This document shows, piece after piece, positions 25,197 to 33,510 of a stretch of 64,000 bases of DNA. Source of the DNA: a bacterium (lineage in GTDB: Bacteria > UBP6 > UBA1177); NCBI GenBank assembly GCA_017963125.1, contig JAGCUA010000076.1:27194-91193 (forward strand), given 5' to 3'. Each line of letters begins with the position of its first letter. Positions within the stretch are counted from its first letter, which is position 1. The position numbers and the translations under genes are program-made. A model generated the notes under the pieces. That model searched no databases. It was not told the origin of the DNA and was given only the letters and a program-made list of their open reading frames with translations.

Positions 25197-26780
25197 ATGA
25201 AAAAAACCTTATCTTTGCTTGCAGTTATTCTTGTGCTTGTTTTCGCAGTGTCGTGCGGAAGCAGCAAAAAAGACGACAAAGACACGACCGACACTGACAC
25301 CGTTGACGACACTGATGTTGCAGACACTGACATCGAACCGACTGATGATCCGACAGAAGAACCAACCAACGAACCAACTGACGATCCGACGACTGAACCC
25401 ACCGGTGAACCGACAACGGAACCGACTGAAGAACCGACAGAACCAACTGAGCCGACTGAAGAACCTGTCAAGACACTCGAAATTATCGGCAGATACATGG
25501 ACGATTTCGACACTTCCCATGTCATTACCGAAACTGAATGGACATCGAGATCTTCTCACGGCACAACAGTTTCTCACATCTCGCAATACGACAACGAACA
25601 GGATTTCATCATCGCGAAGAACGATTCTGAAAAATCATGGAATCCTGATAAATGGAGCAGATTCGACTACATCGTAAAAAACGGTGATATATACTACTGT
25701 CAGACCGCTTATGACAAAGAGACTGAAGAAGAGGCTCTCGCGACTCAGGCTGCAGACAAAACTGATCCGGAAAGTTCAGGATGCGGCGGTTACGCTTGGA
25801 CAAAACTGCATAAAGATACAGTTGAAATTATCGGAAGATTCAACGACAACTGGGGCATGAGCCACATCATCTCCAACACCGCATGGTTCCAGCCGTCGTC
25901 CTACGGCGATTCGCTTTTCCACATCACTCAGTTTGACAGCGTTGACAATGTCATAATAGCTCACAATGATGAAACACATCCTTGGGCATCGAATAAGTGG
26001 AGCCGATTCGACTATGTCATAAAAGAGGGAAAAATCTACTACTGCCAGATCACTTACGACAAAGAAACTGAAGATGCGGCTCTTGCCGTAACAACAGCCG
26101 ACAGAGAAAATCTCACGGCAGGATGCAATGCAAATCCTTGGAGCGAGCTTATCGCAGTCGTTGAAGAGCCGATCGACAAAGACGATACAAAAATCGTCGC
26201 ATGGGCAACCGGATATAAAGATTATCAGGCCGGCGAAGGCGTTGATGAAGACTGGAAAACTCCCGAAAAAGCTCTCGGTAAAGCTGTCGGCGATTCCTAT
26301 GACGTCGTCGTTTTAGGTGACGGCGGAAGCATAGTTCTTACTTTTGCAAAACCGATCACAGACGGCGAAGGTGCCGATTTCGCGGTTTTCGAGAACAGTT
26401 TCAACGACACCTTCCTTGAACTCGGAACAGTCGAAGTCAGCAGCGACGGCGAACACTTTGTTGCATTTGACCACTTCTACCTTGGACTTGAAGAAATCGG
26501 CGGAACAGGTTCGCACGATGCAAGCTTGATTTGGGGATTCGCAGGCAAATTCAAACAGGGCAAAGGCAACATGTTCGACCTTGCTGAACTTGAGAACAAA
26601 GCGGAAGTTGTCGACGGAACAGTCGATCTTGAAGCGATCACACACGTTAAAATCGTTGATGTGATAGGCGACGGTTCTCAGCTTGATTCGATCGGCGACC
26701 CGGTTTTTGACCCGTATCCGACGACAGGAAGCGCAGGTTTCGACCTTGACGCTGTCGCAGTAATCAACGAAAAAGAATAA
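25197..26780 (+). CDS. B12-riboswitch-controlled surface lipoprotein
   Basis: Start at ATG 25197 after GGAGGAG; the frame is open upstream only because it runs through the riboswitch. 527 residues: lipobox AVSC (C20), a Thr/Asp/Glu/Pro stalk to about 92, two tandem copies of a 109-residue domain (95-203 and 209-317, sharing EIIGR, SHxI, KWSRFDY, YYCQ and YDKETE), and a C-terminal domain (331-527) with GDGGSIVLTF, GADFAVFENSF and VEVSSDG. That last domain is, in my recollection, found in surface proteins near B12-uptake genes of other phyla. Likely corrinoid capture; binding not shown. Confidence 0.82.
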   Translation: MKKTLSLLAVILVLVFAVSCGSSKKDDKDTTDTDTVDDTDVADTDIEPTDDPTEEPTNEPTDDPTTEPTGEPTTEPTEEPTEPTEPTEEPVKTLEIIGRYMDDFDTSHVITETEWTSRSSHGTTVSHISQYDNEQDFIIAKNDSEKSWNPDKWSRFDYIVKNGDIYYCQTAYDKETEEEALATQAADKTDPESSGCGGYAWTKLHKDTVEIIGRFNDNWGMSHIISNTAWFQPSSYGDSLFHITQFDSVDNVIIAHNDETHPWASNKWSRFDYVIKEGKIYYCQITYDKETEDAALAVTTADRENLTAGCNANPWSELIAVVEEPIDKDDTKIVAWATGYKDYQAGEGVDEDWKTPEKALGKAVGDSYDVVVLGDGGSIVLTFAKPITDGEGADFAVFENSFNDTFLELGTVEVSSDGEHFVAFDHFYLGLEEIGGTGSHDASLIWGFAGKFKQGKGNMFDLAELENKAEVVDGTVDLEAITHVKIVDVIGDGSQLDSIGDPVFDPYPTTGSAGFDLDAVAVINEKE

Positions 26781-26831
26781 CTCGTTCTTATCGATTAAGT
26801 TCGTTCTTCTCGATCGAAAATCATGATTTCT

Positions 26832-26859
26832 TTCCCATTTTTCTTAACTGTGCTATAAA
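26832..26859 (+). promoter_or_regulatory. Extended -10 promoter for rsmB
   Basis: TTCCCA (26832-26837), 16-bp spacer, TGC-TATAAA (extended -10; hexamer 26854-26859). Confidence 0.5.
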
Positions 26860-26886
26860 CTTCCGGATTTTGATTTCGGAGGAGAT

Positions 26887-28200
26887 GTGAGCAGTAAAAA
26901 GACAAAAGATCCGAGACTTGTGGCAAGTTCGCTTATCCAGGATGTGCTTGACCAGTCCTTTTTCGTGAACGAACTTCTGAACGATTCACTTTCGGCTTTC
27001 GATTTTCCGAAAAGACGCTTCATCACGGAACTTGTCTACGGCACGGTTCGGAATTTAACCCACCTCGACTACTGGATCCTCAAAGTTTTCAAAAAGCCGC
27101 TGAAAAAAATCGACAAGAATCTTCTTTCACTGCTTCGCGTCTCGCTTTACCAGATACTTTTCATGTCGAACAGAGAGGCAGCGACGATCGTTTTCGAGGC
27201 GGCAGAACTTGCGAAACGCTGCGGAAACGACAAAACGGCCGGTTTTGTCAATTTCATTCTGCGCGAGATCCTTCGCATCGGTCCGACACGCGAGAACATG
27301 GAAGCAGATTTTGCCGGAAAACACGACGAATTTCTGCAGACGTATTATTCCGTTCCCGACTGGTTTTACGCGAGGATAAAGGCTCAGGCGGAAACTTTGG
27401 GCAAGGATGTCGAAGAATATCTGCAGATCGTGAACAAGCCGCTCGGGATCACTCTCAGAATAGAAGGCGACGAAAATTTGAGGCAGCAGATCATCGAAAA
27501 GCTCGTTTCGAAAGGGGCTTCAGCCGAAGAGGCAAAGCTCAGTCCGTACGGGATCTGCACGAACAAGGCTGTCAACTTCTCGATGCTGAAAGGCTTCGAC
27601 AACATCTACATTCAGGATGAATCGTCACAGCTTTCAGTCCTCGAAATGGATATCAAAAAGGGTGACAAAATTCTTGATATCTGCGCGGCTCCTGGCGGAA
27701 AAACACTTTTTGCATCGTATCTGACAGGCGATGAAGGCTTCGTCACAGCAGCCGATGTCAACGGAAACCGTCTCAATATGCTTGCAGACGTCGTCATCCA
27801 GCACGGAAAGAAAAATATCGGAATGAAACTCCACGACGCGACCAAAGACAACCCCGAATGGCACAACGCTTTCGACAGAGTTCTCCTTGACGCACCTTGC
27901 AGCGCGCTCGGAACAGTGAGAAGACACCCTGAGACAAAATGGATAAAGAATGACAACGACCCGGCGAAAATGGCAGCAATTTCGGGAAAGATCCTAGAAA
28001 AAGCTGGCAGATACCTGAAAAAAGGCGGCATCCTCGTCTTTTCAGTCTGCACTTTCACAAAAGAGGAAACACTTGAACAGATCAAACGTTTCTCCGCGCA
28101 TCACCCTGAATTTAGCGTGGAAAAATCGTATTTCACCGTCACCGGTCCCGACGACAACAGAGACATATTTTTCATCTGCAGAATGAGGAAAATAAAATGA
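26887..28200 (+). CDS. rsmB: 16S rRNA m5C967 methyltransferase RsmB
   Basis: 437 residues with GTG start after CGGAGGA. N-terminal NusB-like RNA-binding domain (RRFITELVYGTVRNLTHLDYWI), then the RsmB SAM-dependent methyltransferase: CAAPGGKT near 266, DAPCS (C338) and FSVCTFTKEE (C388), the two conserved cysteines for release and covalent catalysis. Final bases overlap the next gene's ATG (ATGA). Confidence 0.94.
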   Translation: MSSKKTKDPRLVASSLIQDVLDQSFFVNELLNDSLSAFDFPKRRFITELVYGTVRNLTHLDYWILKVFKKPLKKIDKNLLSLLRVSLYQILFMSNREAATIVFEAAELAKRCGNDKTAGFVNFILREILRIGPTRENMEADFAGKHDEFLQTYYSVPDWFYARIKAQAETLGKDVEEYLQIVNKPLGITLRIEGDENLRQQIIEKLVSKGASAEEAKLSPYGICTNKAVNFSMLKGFDNIYIQDESSQLSVLEMDIKKGDKILDICAAPGGKTLFASYLTGDEGFVTAADVNGNRLNMLADVVIQHGKKNIGMKLHDATKDNPEWHNAFDRVLLDAPCSALGTVRRHPETKWIKNDNDPAKMAAISGKILEKAGRYLKKGGILVFSVCTFTKEETLEQIKRFSAHHPEFSVEKSYFTVTGPDDNRDIFFICRMRKIK

Positions 28201-28898
28201 AGAAATTCTTTTTTTTATCTTTATGCGCGCTTTTCATTTTTACCGGATGTGGAGGCGCTTCAAACGGGAACGAAGAAGACAACATTGATACCGAAAACTC
28301 TATGGCAGATGAAGAAAACAAAATTCCCGACGCCTGCACTGAAGCAGGATTTGAAGGTGCGGTATTCGATGAAGAAGGTGAAGTCTGTGTTTGTCCCGGA
28401 GCTTATAACTTCGGCACAGGTGATAAAAGCAAAAAATGTCTTCCTGTCAAATGCAGTGCTGCAAGTTCAACTCCGTGTGTTGATTTAGAAACAGATTTAA
28501 TCTGGTCCGGGAAATATTTTGATAAAATGGATTGGCTTTCGGCTGTAAACTACTGCCAAAACCTGGCTGAAGGCAAATACTATGATTGGCGTATGCCGAC
28601 AATCAGCGAACTTAGAACACTTATACAAAACTGTAAAAGCACAGAAACTGACGGAAAATGCTCAATCACTGACAGTTCTCACTATTATTATTCTTCTGAA
28701 CAAGACGAAAAAAACCTCTGTGCCGGCTGCCCTCTTGATAGCAGCGGGAAATACAGCAAACTGGGAGATGCTGATGTGTTCTGGTCTTGCTCTCTTTGCT
28801 CTGATAATGATTGGTTAGTATGGGACGTTGGATTCGACTATGGGGATGTGCGTTATGCCGGTAAGAGCGGCAGCCACTTCGTCCGCTGCGTGAGGTAG
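28197..28898 (+). CDS. DUF1566-like lipoprotein
   Basis: 233 residues; lipobox IFTGC (Cys about 18, +2 Gly), short acidic stalk, a CVCPGAYNF Cys segment, then a domain with the DUF1566/Fibrobacter-paralogue pattern: DLIWSGKYFDKMDWLSAVNYCQNLAEGKYYDWRMPTISELRTLI and a C-terminal HFVRCVR. This fold (C-type-lectin-like) is common in surface proteins of unknown ligand. Start overlaps the rsmB stop, so it is probably co-transcribed with it. Confidence 0.75.
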   Translation: MKKFFFLSLCALFIFTGCGGASNGNEEDNIDTENSMADEENKIPDACTEAGFEGAVFDEEGEVCVCPGAYNFGTGDKSKKCLPVKCSAASSTPCVDLETDLIWSGKYFDKMDWLSAVNYCQNLAEGKYYDWRMPTISELRTLIQNCKSTETDGKCSITDSSHYYYSSEQDEKNLCAGCPLDSSGKYSKLGDADVFWSCSLCSDNDWLVWDVGFDYGDVRYAGKSGSHFVRCVR

Positions 28899-28939
28899 TG
28901 CAACGACCAAGCTCAGCAACCGCGCTCATAAAAATCACG

Positions 28940-28967
28940 TGGATTTTTTCAAAAAATTGAGTATAAT
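28940..28967 (+). promoter_or_regulatory. Promoter for the toxin-antitoxin pair
   Basis: TGGATT (28940-28945), 16-bp spacer, TATAAT (28962-28967). AAAAATC/GATTTTT (28930-28948) forms a hairpin overlapping the -35, a possible operator. Confidence 0.5.
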
Positions 28968-28996
28968 ACAGCGGTTTTTGCGTATTGGAGGTAAAA

Positions 28997-29236
28997 ATGA
29001 GCTTTGAAGTTTTTGAAAGAGAATTGAGCGCACTCACGGCTGAACAGCAGGCTATCGTTTACAATTTAGTCGTTTCGCTCAGAAACATGAATGAAAACAG
29101 ACATGAAGAGAGTGAAATGTCGAAAGAAGAAACGATGAAGCTGTTTAACGATCTTTCCGGTTGCATTAAAAGTGAAACTCCTGTTGATGCACGTAAGGAA
29201 TATCTCGAATATTTGGATGAGCGTTACGGAGTGTAG
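28997..29236 (+). CDS. Putative antitoxin of a PIN-domain module
   Basis: 79 residues, starting at ATG 28997 (GGAGG 5 bases upstream). Acidic, helical: FEVFERELSALTAEQQAIVYNLVVSLR then a charged linker and RKEYLEYLDERYGV. The last part resembles the toxin-wrapping tail of small antitoxins. The N-terminal helices are not an obvious DNA-binding fold. One base separates its stop from the PIN-domain ATG, the layout typical of type II toxin-antitoxin pairs; assignment rests mainly on this. Confidence 0.65.
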   Translation: MSFEVFERELSALTAEQQAIVYNLVVSLRNMNENRHEESEMSKEETMKLFNDLSGCIKSETPVDARKEYLEYLDERYGV

Positions 29237-29237
29237 T

Positions 29238-29654
29238 ATGCGGATTCTGCTTGACACAAATATTTTGCTGAACTGGCTCATCGAAACGAATTCAAAGCAT
29301 GCGGAAGCAAAGCAGCTCGTGCAATCATGCCTCTTTGACGACATAACTGAAGGATATGTCACCTCGCATTCCCTCACAGATGTTTTCTATATTTTGCGCA
29401 AATATCACCACTCGACAGAAATACGTAGAAAATTCATTCTGATTATGGTGAATAATTTCACTATTCTTACCGAAAACAAAGAACGATTCCTCGAATCATT
29501 GAACGATTCAGATTTTTTTGATCTCGAAGACGGCTTGCAGATGAAATGCGCTGAAAACGCCGTGCTCGATTATATCGTCACCGAAAATCTTAAAGATTTC
29601 AAAAACTCAAAAATTCCGGCAATCAGCATCGAAGAAATTCTGAAAAAGCTGTAA
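29238..29654 (+). CDS. PIN-domain toxin (VapC-like ribonuclease)
   Basis: 138 residues. Opens with MRILLDTNILLNWL (D6, first catalytic acid of PIN nucleases), has an acidic residue in SHSLTDVFYIL, and ends with DLEDGLQMKCAENAVLDYIVTENLKDF, the conserved PIN C-terminal layout. Metal-dependent RNase, probably targeting tRNA or rRNA as in other VapC-like toxins; target here unknown. Translationally coupled to the small acidic protein upstream. Confidence 0.85.
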   Translation: MRILLDTNILLNWLIETNSKHAEAKQLVQSCLFDDITEGYVTSHSLTDVFYILRKYHHSTEIRRKFILIMVNNFTILTENKERFLESLNDSDFFDLEDGLQMKCAENAVLDYIVTENLKDFKNSKIPAISIEEILKKL

Positions 29655-29691
29655 ACATCCTCTCAAGCGGTGCAAATAGAAACTTTTTGAA

Positions 29692-29757
29692 GTTTTAAAT
29701 GTGAAAGTAGAAAATTGCGGCGGAAAAACAGAGTTCCCGCTTTCTTGCATTTAAAAC
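29692..29757. repeat. Inverted repeat upstream of rpe
   Basis: GTTTTAAATG (29692-29701) and CATTTAAAAC (29748-29757) pair perfectly, with an inner GAAAG/CTTTC pairing. The right arm overlaps the -35 of the rpe promoter, so it may be a terminator remnant of the toxin mRNA or a cruciform/operator. Confidence 0.5.
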
Positions 29758-29772
29758 CTGTTTGAATATAAA
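29745..29772 (+). promoter_or_regulatory. Promoter for rpe-nadC
   Basis: TTGCAT (29745-29750), 16-bp spacer, TATAAA (29767-29772), about 58 bases before the rpe start. Confidence 0.55.
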
Positions 29773-29830
29773 ACTTCCGCGTTTTAGCACTGTAACAGAT
29801 GAATTTTTGTGACTTTTTAAGGAGACAAAA

Positions 29831-30484
29831 ATGATAAAAATTGCTCCTTCGATCCTTTCAGCCGACTTTTTAAAACTTGAGGAAGAAATCCGTTCAATCG
29901 AAACAAGCGGCGCAGATCTTGTCCATCTCGACATCATGGACGGTCACTTCGTTCCGAACATCACGTTCGGTCCGATGATAGTGAAGCAGATACGGCCTCT
30001 CGTAAAACTTCCTTTTGACGCGCATCTCATGATCGAAAATCCGACACAGTTCATCCAGAAGTTCGCCGATGCGGGATGCGAAATGATCACTGTTCACGCC
30101 GAAACTGAGCAACACCTTCACCGCACTCTGCAGTTTATAAAAAGGCTCGGACTCAAGGCCGGAATTTCGGTAAATCCGCACACGGCGGTCGATTTTCTCC
30201 CCTATGTAGGCGATCTGTGCGACCTTTTCCTCGTGATGAGCGTAAATCCCGGTTTCGGCGGTCAGGAATACATAAAAAGTGCTTCCGAAAAAATCAGAAA
30301 AGTTGCCGAGATCCGCGAAAAATACGGCTTTAACTACGAAATTTCAGTCGACGGCGGCGTAAACGCAAAAACCCTGCCTGAAATCATTAAAGCGGGAGCC
30401 GATATCGCCGTCATGGGATCCTACTTCTTCGGCAAACCGGCTGCGGAAAGAAGCGAACTTGTAAGAAATGCGAAAAATCTGTAA
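29831..30484 (+). CDS. rpe: Ribulose-phosphate 3-epimerase
   Basis: 217-residue TIM barrel interconverting ribulose-5-P and xylulose-5-P in the pentose phosphate pathway. Signature motifs: IAPSILSADFLKLEEEI, LVHLDIMDGHFVPNITFGP, MSVNPGFGGQEY and VDGGVNAKT. AAGGAG lies 5 to 6 bases before the ATG. Followed after 15 bases by nadC. Confidence 0.96.
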   Translation: MIKIAPSILSADFLKLEEEIRSIETSGADLVHLDIMDGHFVPNITFGPMIVKQIRPLVKLPFDAHLMIENPTQFIQKFADAGCEMITVHAETEQHLHRTLQFIKRLGLKAGISVNPHTAVDFLPYVGDLCDLFLVMSVNPGFGGQEYIKSASEKIRKVAEIREKYGFNYEISVDGGVNAKTLPEIIKAGADIAVMGSYFFGKPAAERSELVRNAKNL

Positions 30485-30499
30485 AAACAGGAGATAAAA

Positions 30500-31345
30500 A
30501 TGAGATGTCCCGACTATGTAACCAAGGAATTTATAGCGCATGTCATCAGAGAGGATCTGGGGCGCGGCGATGTTACGACAAACTTTGTCTGCGATGAGCC
30601 GCGTAACGGCAGGGCTTTCATCAAGGCGAAAAGCGACCTCGTGCTGTGCGGAGTCGACTTGGCAGCATATATATTTGAATTTATTGACGAAACTCTTGAC
30701 GTCGAACTTCTGGCGCGTGACGGTGAAAAACTCTGCGCAGGCGAAAGAATAATGAACATCTCGGGAAACGCGGCATCGATACTCAAGGCCGAAAGAACAG
30801 CTCTCAACTTCCTGCAGAGGCTTAGCGGCATCGCATCGCTTACGGCTGAATATGTTAATGAAATCGACAAATATTCTGAAACTAAAATCGCCGACACGAG
30901 AAAAACGACTCCGGGACTCCGGACTTTGGAAAAATACGCGGTCCGCACCGGCGGAGGCAGCAATCACCGCTTCGGGCTTGACGACGGAGTGATGATCAAA
31001 GACAACCACATCGTTCTTGCAGGCTCGATCACGCAGGCTGTCGAAAACGTAAGAAGCAAGATCCATCACCTTCTTAAAATCGAAGTCGAAACGACGAATT
31101 TAGACGAAGTGGAAGAGGCTCTTGCGGCAAAAGCCGATGTGATCATGCTTGACAACATGGACTATGACATGATGGCTGAAGCCATCGAAATAATCGGGGA
31201 CAGCGCAAAAATCGAAATTTCGGGAGGCGTCACCCTTGAACGGATCAATGAACTTTCAAAACTCGGTGCTGACTTCATTTCGGTCGGAGCGCTCACCCAC
31301 TCCGCTGTCGCGAAAGACATCAACCTCACCCTTGAAATCGTTTAA
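30500..31345 (+). CDS. nadC: Nicotinate-nucleotide pyrophosphorylase (quinolinate phosphoribosyltransferase)
   Basis: 281 residues, usual length. Converts quinolinate and PRPP to nicotinate mononucleotide in de novo NAD synthesis. Motifs: DLGRGDVTT, ERTALNFLQRLSGIAS, DTRKTTPGLRTLEKYAVRTGGG, NHRFGLDDGVMIKDNH, and a C-terminal EISGGVTLERI. nadA and nadB are not in the window. Co-transcribed with rpe. Confidence 0.95.
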   Translation: MRCPDYVTKEFIAHVIREDLGRGDVTTNFVCDEPRNGRAFIKAKSDLVLCGVDLAAYIFEFIDETLDVELLARDGEKLCAGERIMNISGNAASILKAERTALNFLQRLSGIASLTAEYVNEIDKYSETKIADTRKTTPGLRTLEKYAVRTGGGSNHRFGLDDGVMIKDNHIVLAGSITQAVENVRSKIHHLLKIEVETTNLDEVEEALAAKADVIMLDNMDYDMMAEAIEIIGDSAKIEISGGVTLERINELSKLGADFISVGALTHSAVAKDINLTLEIV

Positions 31346-31362
31346 AAACATTGGAGAATATC

Positions 31363-32934
31363 ATGAAATTAAAATTTTTGCTTCCGTTTTTTGCACTGAT
31401 TTTCATTTTAAGCTGCGGCGATGACCCCGATGACTTTGTCCCGAACGATGACGACAGCATTTACGGAACACAGGATGACGACAACAGTCTGCCGGATGCT
31501 GAAAATTCAGGGAACGGAGAGCAGAACGATTCCGAAAATTCCGACACAGAGGCAGATACCGGCGATGACAGCGGAACAAACGGAGATTCAGACAACACTA
31601 CGACTGATAATGAAACGACATCTGATGATGATGCAGAAACAACGCCGGACAACGACACAGACACAACACCGGATGACGACACAGACACAACACCGGATGA
31701 TGCCGATTCAACCGATGATTCGGACGATCCGCAAACCGACGACGATGCCGACAGCGATACCGGAGACAATGACGCAGACACCGGATCAGGCGATGACGAC
31801 GCAGATTCCGGCAGTGATACCGGCGAAGAAGATGAACTGGAGGTCGTTCTTCCATACAACGGCGGAACAGTCGAAAAAACAATAAAACTTAACACGAAAA
31901 TCAACAAAATCGATGTTCTGCTGCTTGTCGATGTCGGACACACTTCGATGTCAACTGCACATGACAGTTTAAAGGCAAATAAAGACTCGTTGATCGACGG
32001 AATCCGCGCAAAAATTCCTGATTCGGCATTCGGACTTGTCAATTTCGGGCTGTTCGGGGCAAATGTCTACGATCTTGCCCAGCCAGTCACTACAGACAAA
32101 AATAACTTTAAAAACAAGATTGATACCATCGCTCCGAAAACATCAGGCTCAGCGACAGATTTGAAACAAAGATATCACACTCATGCGCTTTGGGAAGCCG
32201 CGTCAGGAGAAGCAGACTATGAACAAGTTGCTCACAACGTATCCGGAACAACACAATATTCAAGCATCAATATTCCGGCTGTTGACTGCAGCGAACAGGA
32301 AGGAACCATCGGCGGAGCATGTTTCAGAGACAACTCTATGCCTGTTTTCGTTATGGCAACGAACAGTGCGTTTAACGATCTCACCTATGACAATTTCGGA
32401 GAATGGAAGGTCGGAGAGAAAAAAAACAAGCCGAAAGCTGCCGAAAAAATGAATGAAATAAACGCCAAATTCATCGGTTTTTCTCTGACGACCCTTTCCA
32501 CATCAAATCTGCCGAAAGATTTAGGCTACATCTCGGAAAACACGGATTCTTTGACCTTGTCGAACGAAAATTTCGTTATTTCCGAAACTTCCGACAACTG
32601 GGCTACGAAAATCGCGGAAACCGTCAAAAACCTGACCGAAAACATCAAACTCGACGTCCAAGCGCAGTTCAAACATGTTGACAACGGATACGGCGTTGAA
32701 AATACCGTACAATTCAAAAAATCAATTTATCCGGAAGCCGGAAAAACCGTAAAAGCGGGAGATACTGCATCCTTCGACATAACTTTCGAAAACACGATCC
32801 ACGAAAACAACGACTGCGAACCGCACATTTTCTACATAACAGTCGAAGCTGCAGGCGAAGGACTCGTTCTTGACAGCCGCAGCATCAAAGTTGTCGTTCC
32901 CGGCAAGGAAGAAGGCTGCGGATCAGCTCAGTAA
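31363..32934 (+). CDS. VWA-like lipoprotein with long acidic stalk
   Basis: Start at ATG 31363 (GGAG 6 bases upstream), 17 bases after nadC. 523 residues: lipobox IFILSC (+2 Gly), an Asp/Thr/Pro/Glu-rich stalk of about 130 residues (TTPDDDTDTTPDDAD), then a von Willebrand A-like domain beginning NKIDVLLLVDVGHTSM with a later FVMATNSAFNDL strand. The MIDAS DxSxS is degenerate (DVGHT). A beta-sandwich-like C-terminal part follows, ending EEGCGSAQ, also with a GC near the end but not the hydrophobic tail seen elsewhere. Probably a surface adhesion or binding protein. Confidence 0.68.
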   Translation: MKLKFLLPFFALIFILSCGDDPDDFVPNDDDSIYGTQDDDNSLPDAENSGNGEQNDSENSDTEADTGDDSGTNGDSDNTTTDNETTSDDDAETTPDNDTDTTPDDDTDTTPDDADSTDDSDDPQTDDDADSDTGDNDADTGSGDDDADSGSDTGEEDELEVVLPYNGGTVEKTIKLNTKINKIDVLLLVDVGHTSMSTAHDSLKANKDSLIDGIRAKIPDSAFGLVNFGLFGANVYDLAQPVTTDKNNFKNKIDTIAPKTSGSATDLKQRYHTHALWEAASGEADYEQVAHNVSGTTQYSSINIPAVDCSEQEGTIGGACFRDNSMPVFVMATNSAFNDLTYDNFGEWKVGEKKNKPKAAEKMNEINAKFIGFSLTTLSTSNLPKDLGYISENTDSLTLSNENFVISETSDNWATKIAETVKNLTENIKLDVQAQFKHVDNGYGVENTVQFKKSIYPEAGKTVKAGDTASFDITFENTIHENNDCEPHIFYITVEAAGEGLVLDSRSIKVVVPGKEEGCGSAQ

Positions 32935-32952
32935 ATTTGTAATCAGAGAAAA

Positions 32953-33510
32953 TCACCCTATTTTTTTGAAAAATTCAGGTCTGTGAAAATCAGGTTTTGC
33001 GCTTTCGATATCAAAAAGCGTCATATAGTGCGGTGTCGGGGATTTGTCGGCGCATTTGTAAATGTTGCCGATAAGTGACATCGTGTTAATTGTACAGCCG
33101 TCAAAAACAAAAACTTCTTTCGGTATCAAAACTTCAAGGGTATAGCTCGTTTTTTCATTTTTAATGCCGAACGGCTTATCTCCCAAAGTTGAGAAAACTT
33201 TAATGTTTCCGATGATTTCCGGTTTAAGAAGTTCACGGTTGAAGCGCTCTTTTCCGTGCTCGGCAAGGATGCAGCCTATGCAGCTGATTTCAAAATTATA
33301 GTAAAATCCGTTACCGAACGACAAAAACAGTTCGGAGCAGCTTTCTTCCCAAACTTTTGAGTTTGTTTCGGAATATTCCGCTTTCACACTCGGCTCCGTT
33401 ATGTGAAAAACTGCAGAAATTCTTTCCGAAGAAGCCTGAAAATCGCATGAGACCTCAAGATTTTCGTAAGGTTTTTCTGTCCATGCCTGTTTCAGGAAAT
33501 ATAAAGTCAT
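32953..33510 (-). CDS. CBM9-like carbohydrate-binding family protein
   Basis: 185 residues, no signal peptide. The C-terminal HYMTLFDIESAKPDFHRPEFF motif, together with YYNFEISCIGCIL and ELFLSF, is characteristic of stand-alone family 9-like carbohydrate-binding domains (PF06452-type). Ligand unknown. Start shares a base with the upstream PQQ-propeller stop (TAATG). Convergent with the VWA lipoprotein; only 18 bases separate their stops. Confidence 0.75.
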   Translation of the reverse strand: MTLYFLKQAWTEKPYENLEVSCDFQASSERISAVFHITEPSVKAEYSETNSKVWEESCSELFLSFGNGFYYNFEISCIGCILAEHGKERFNRELLKPEIIGNIKVFSTLGDKPFGIKNEKTSYTLEVLIPKEVFVFDGCTINTMSLIGNIYKCADKSPTPHYMTLFDIESAKPDFHRPEFFKKIG

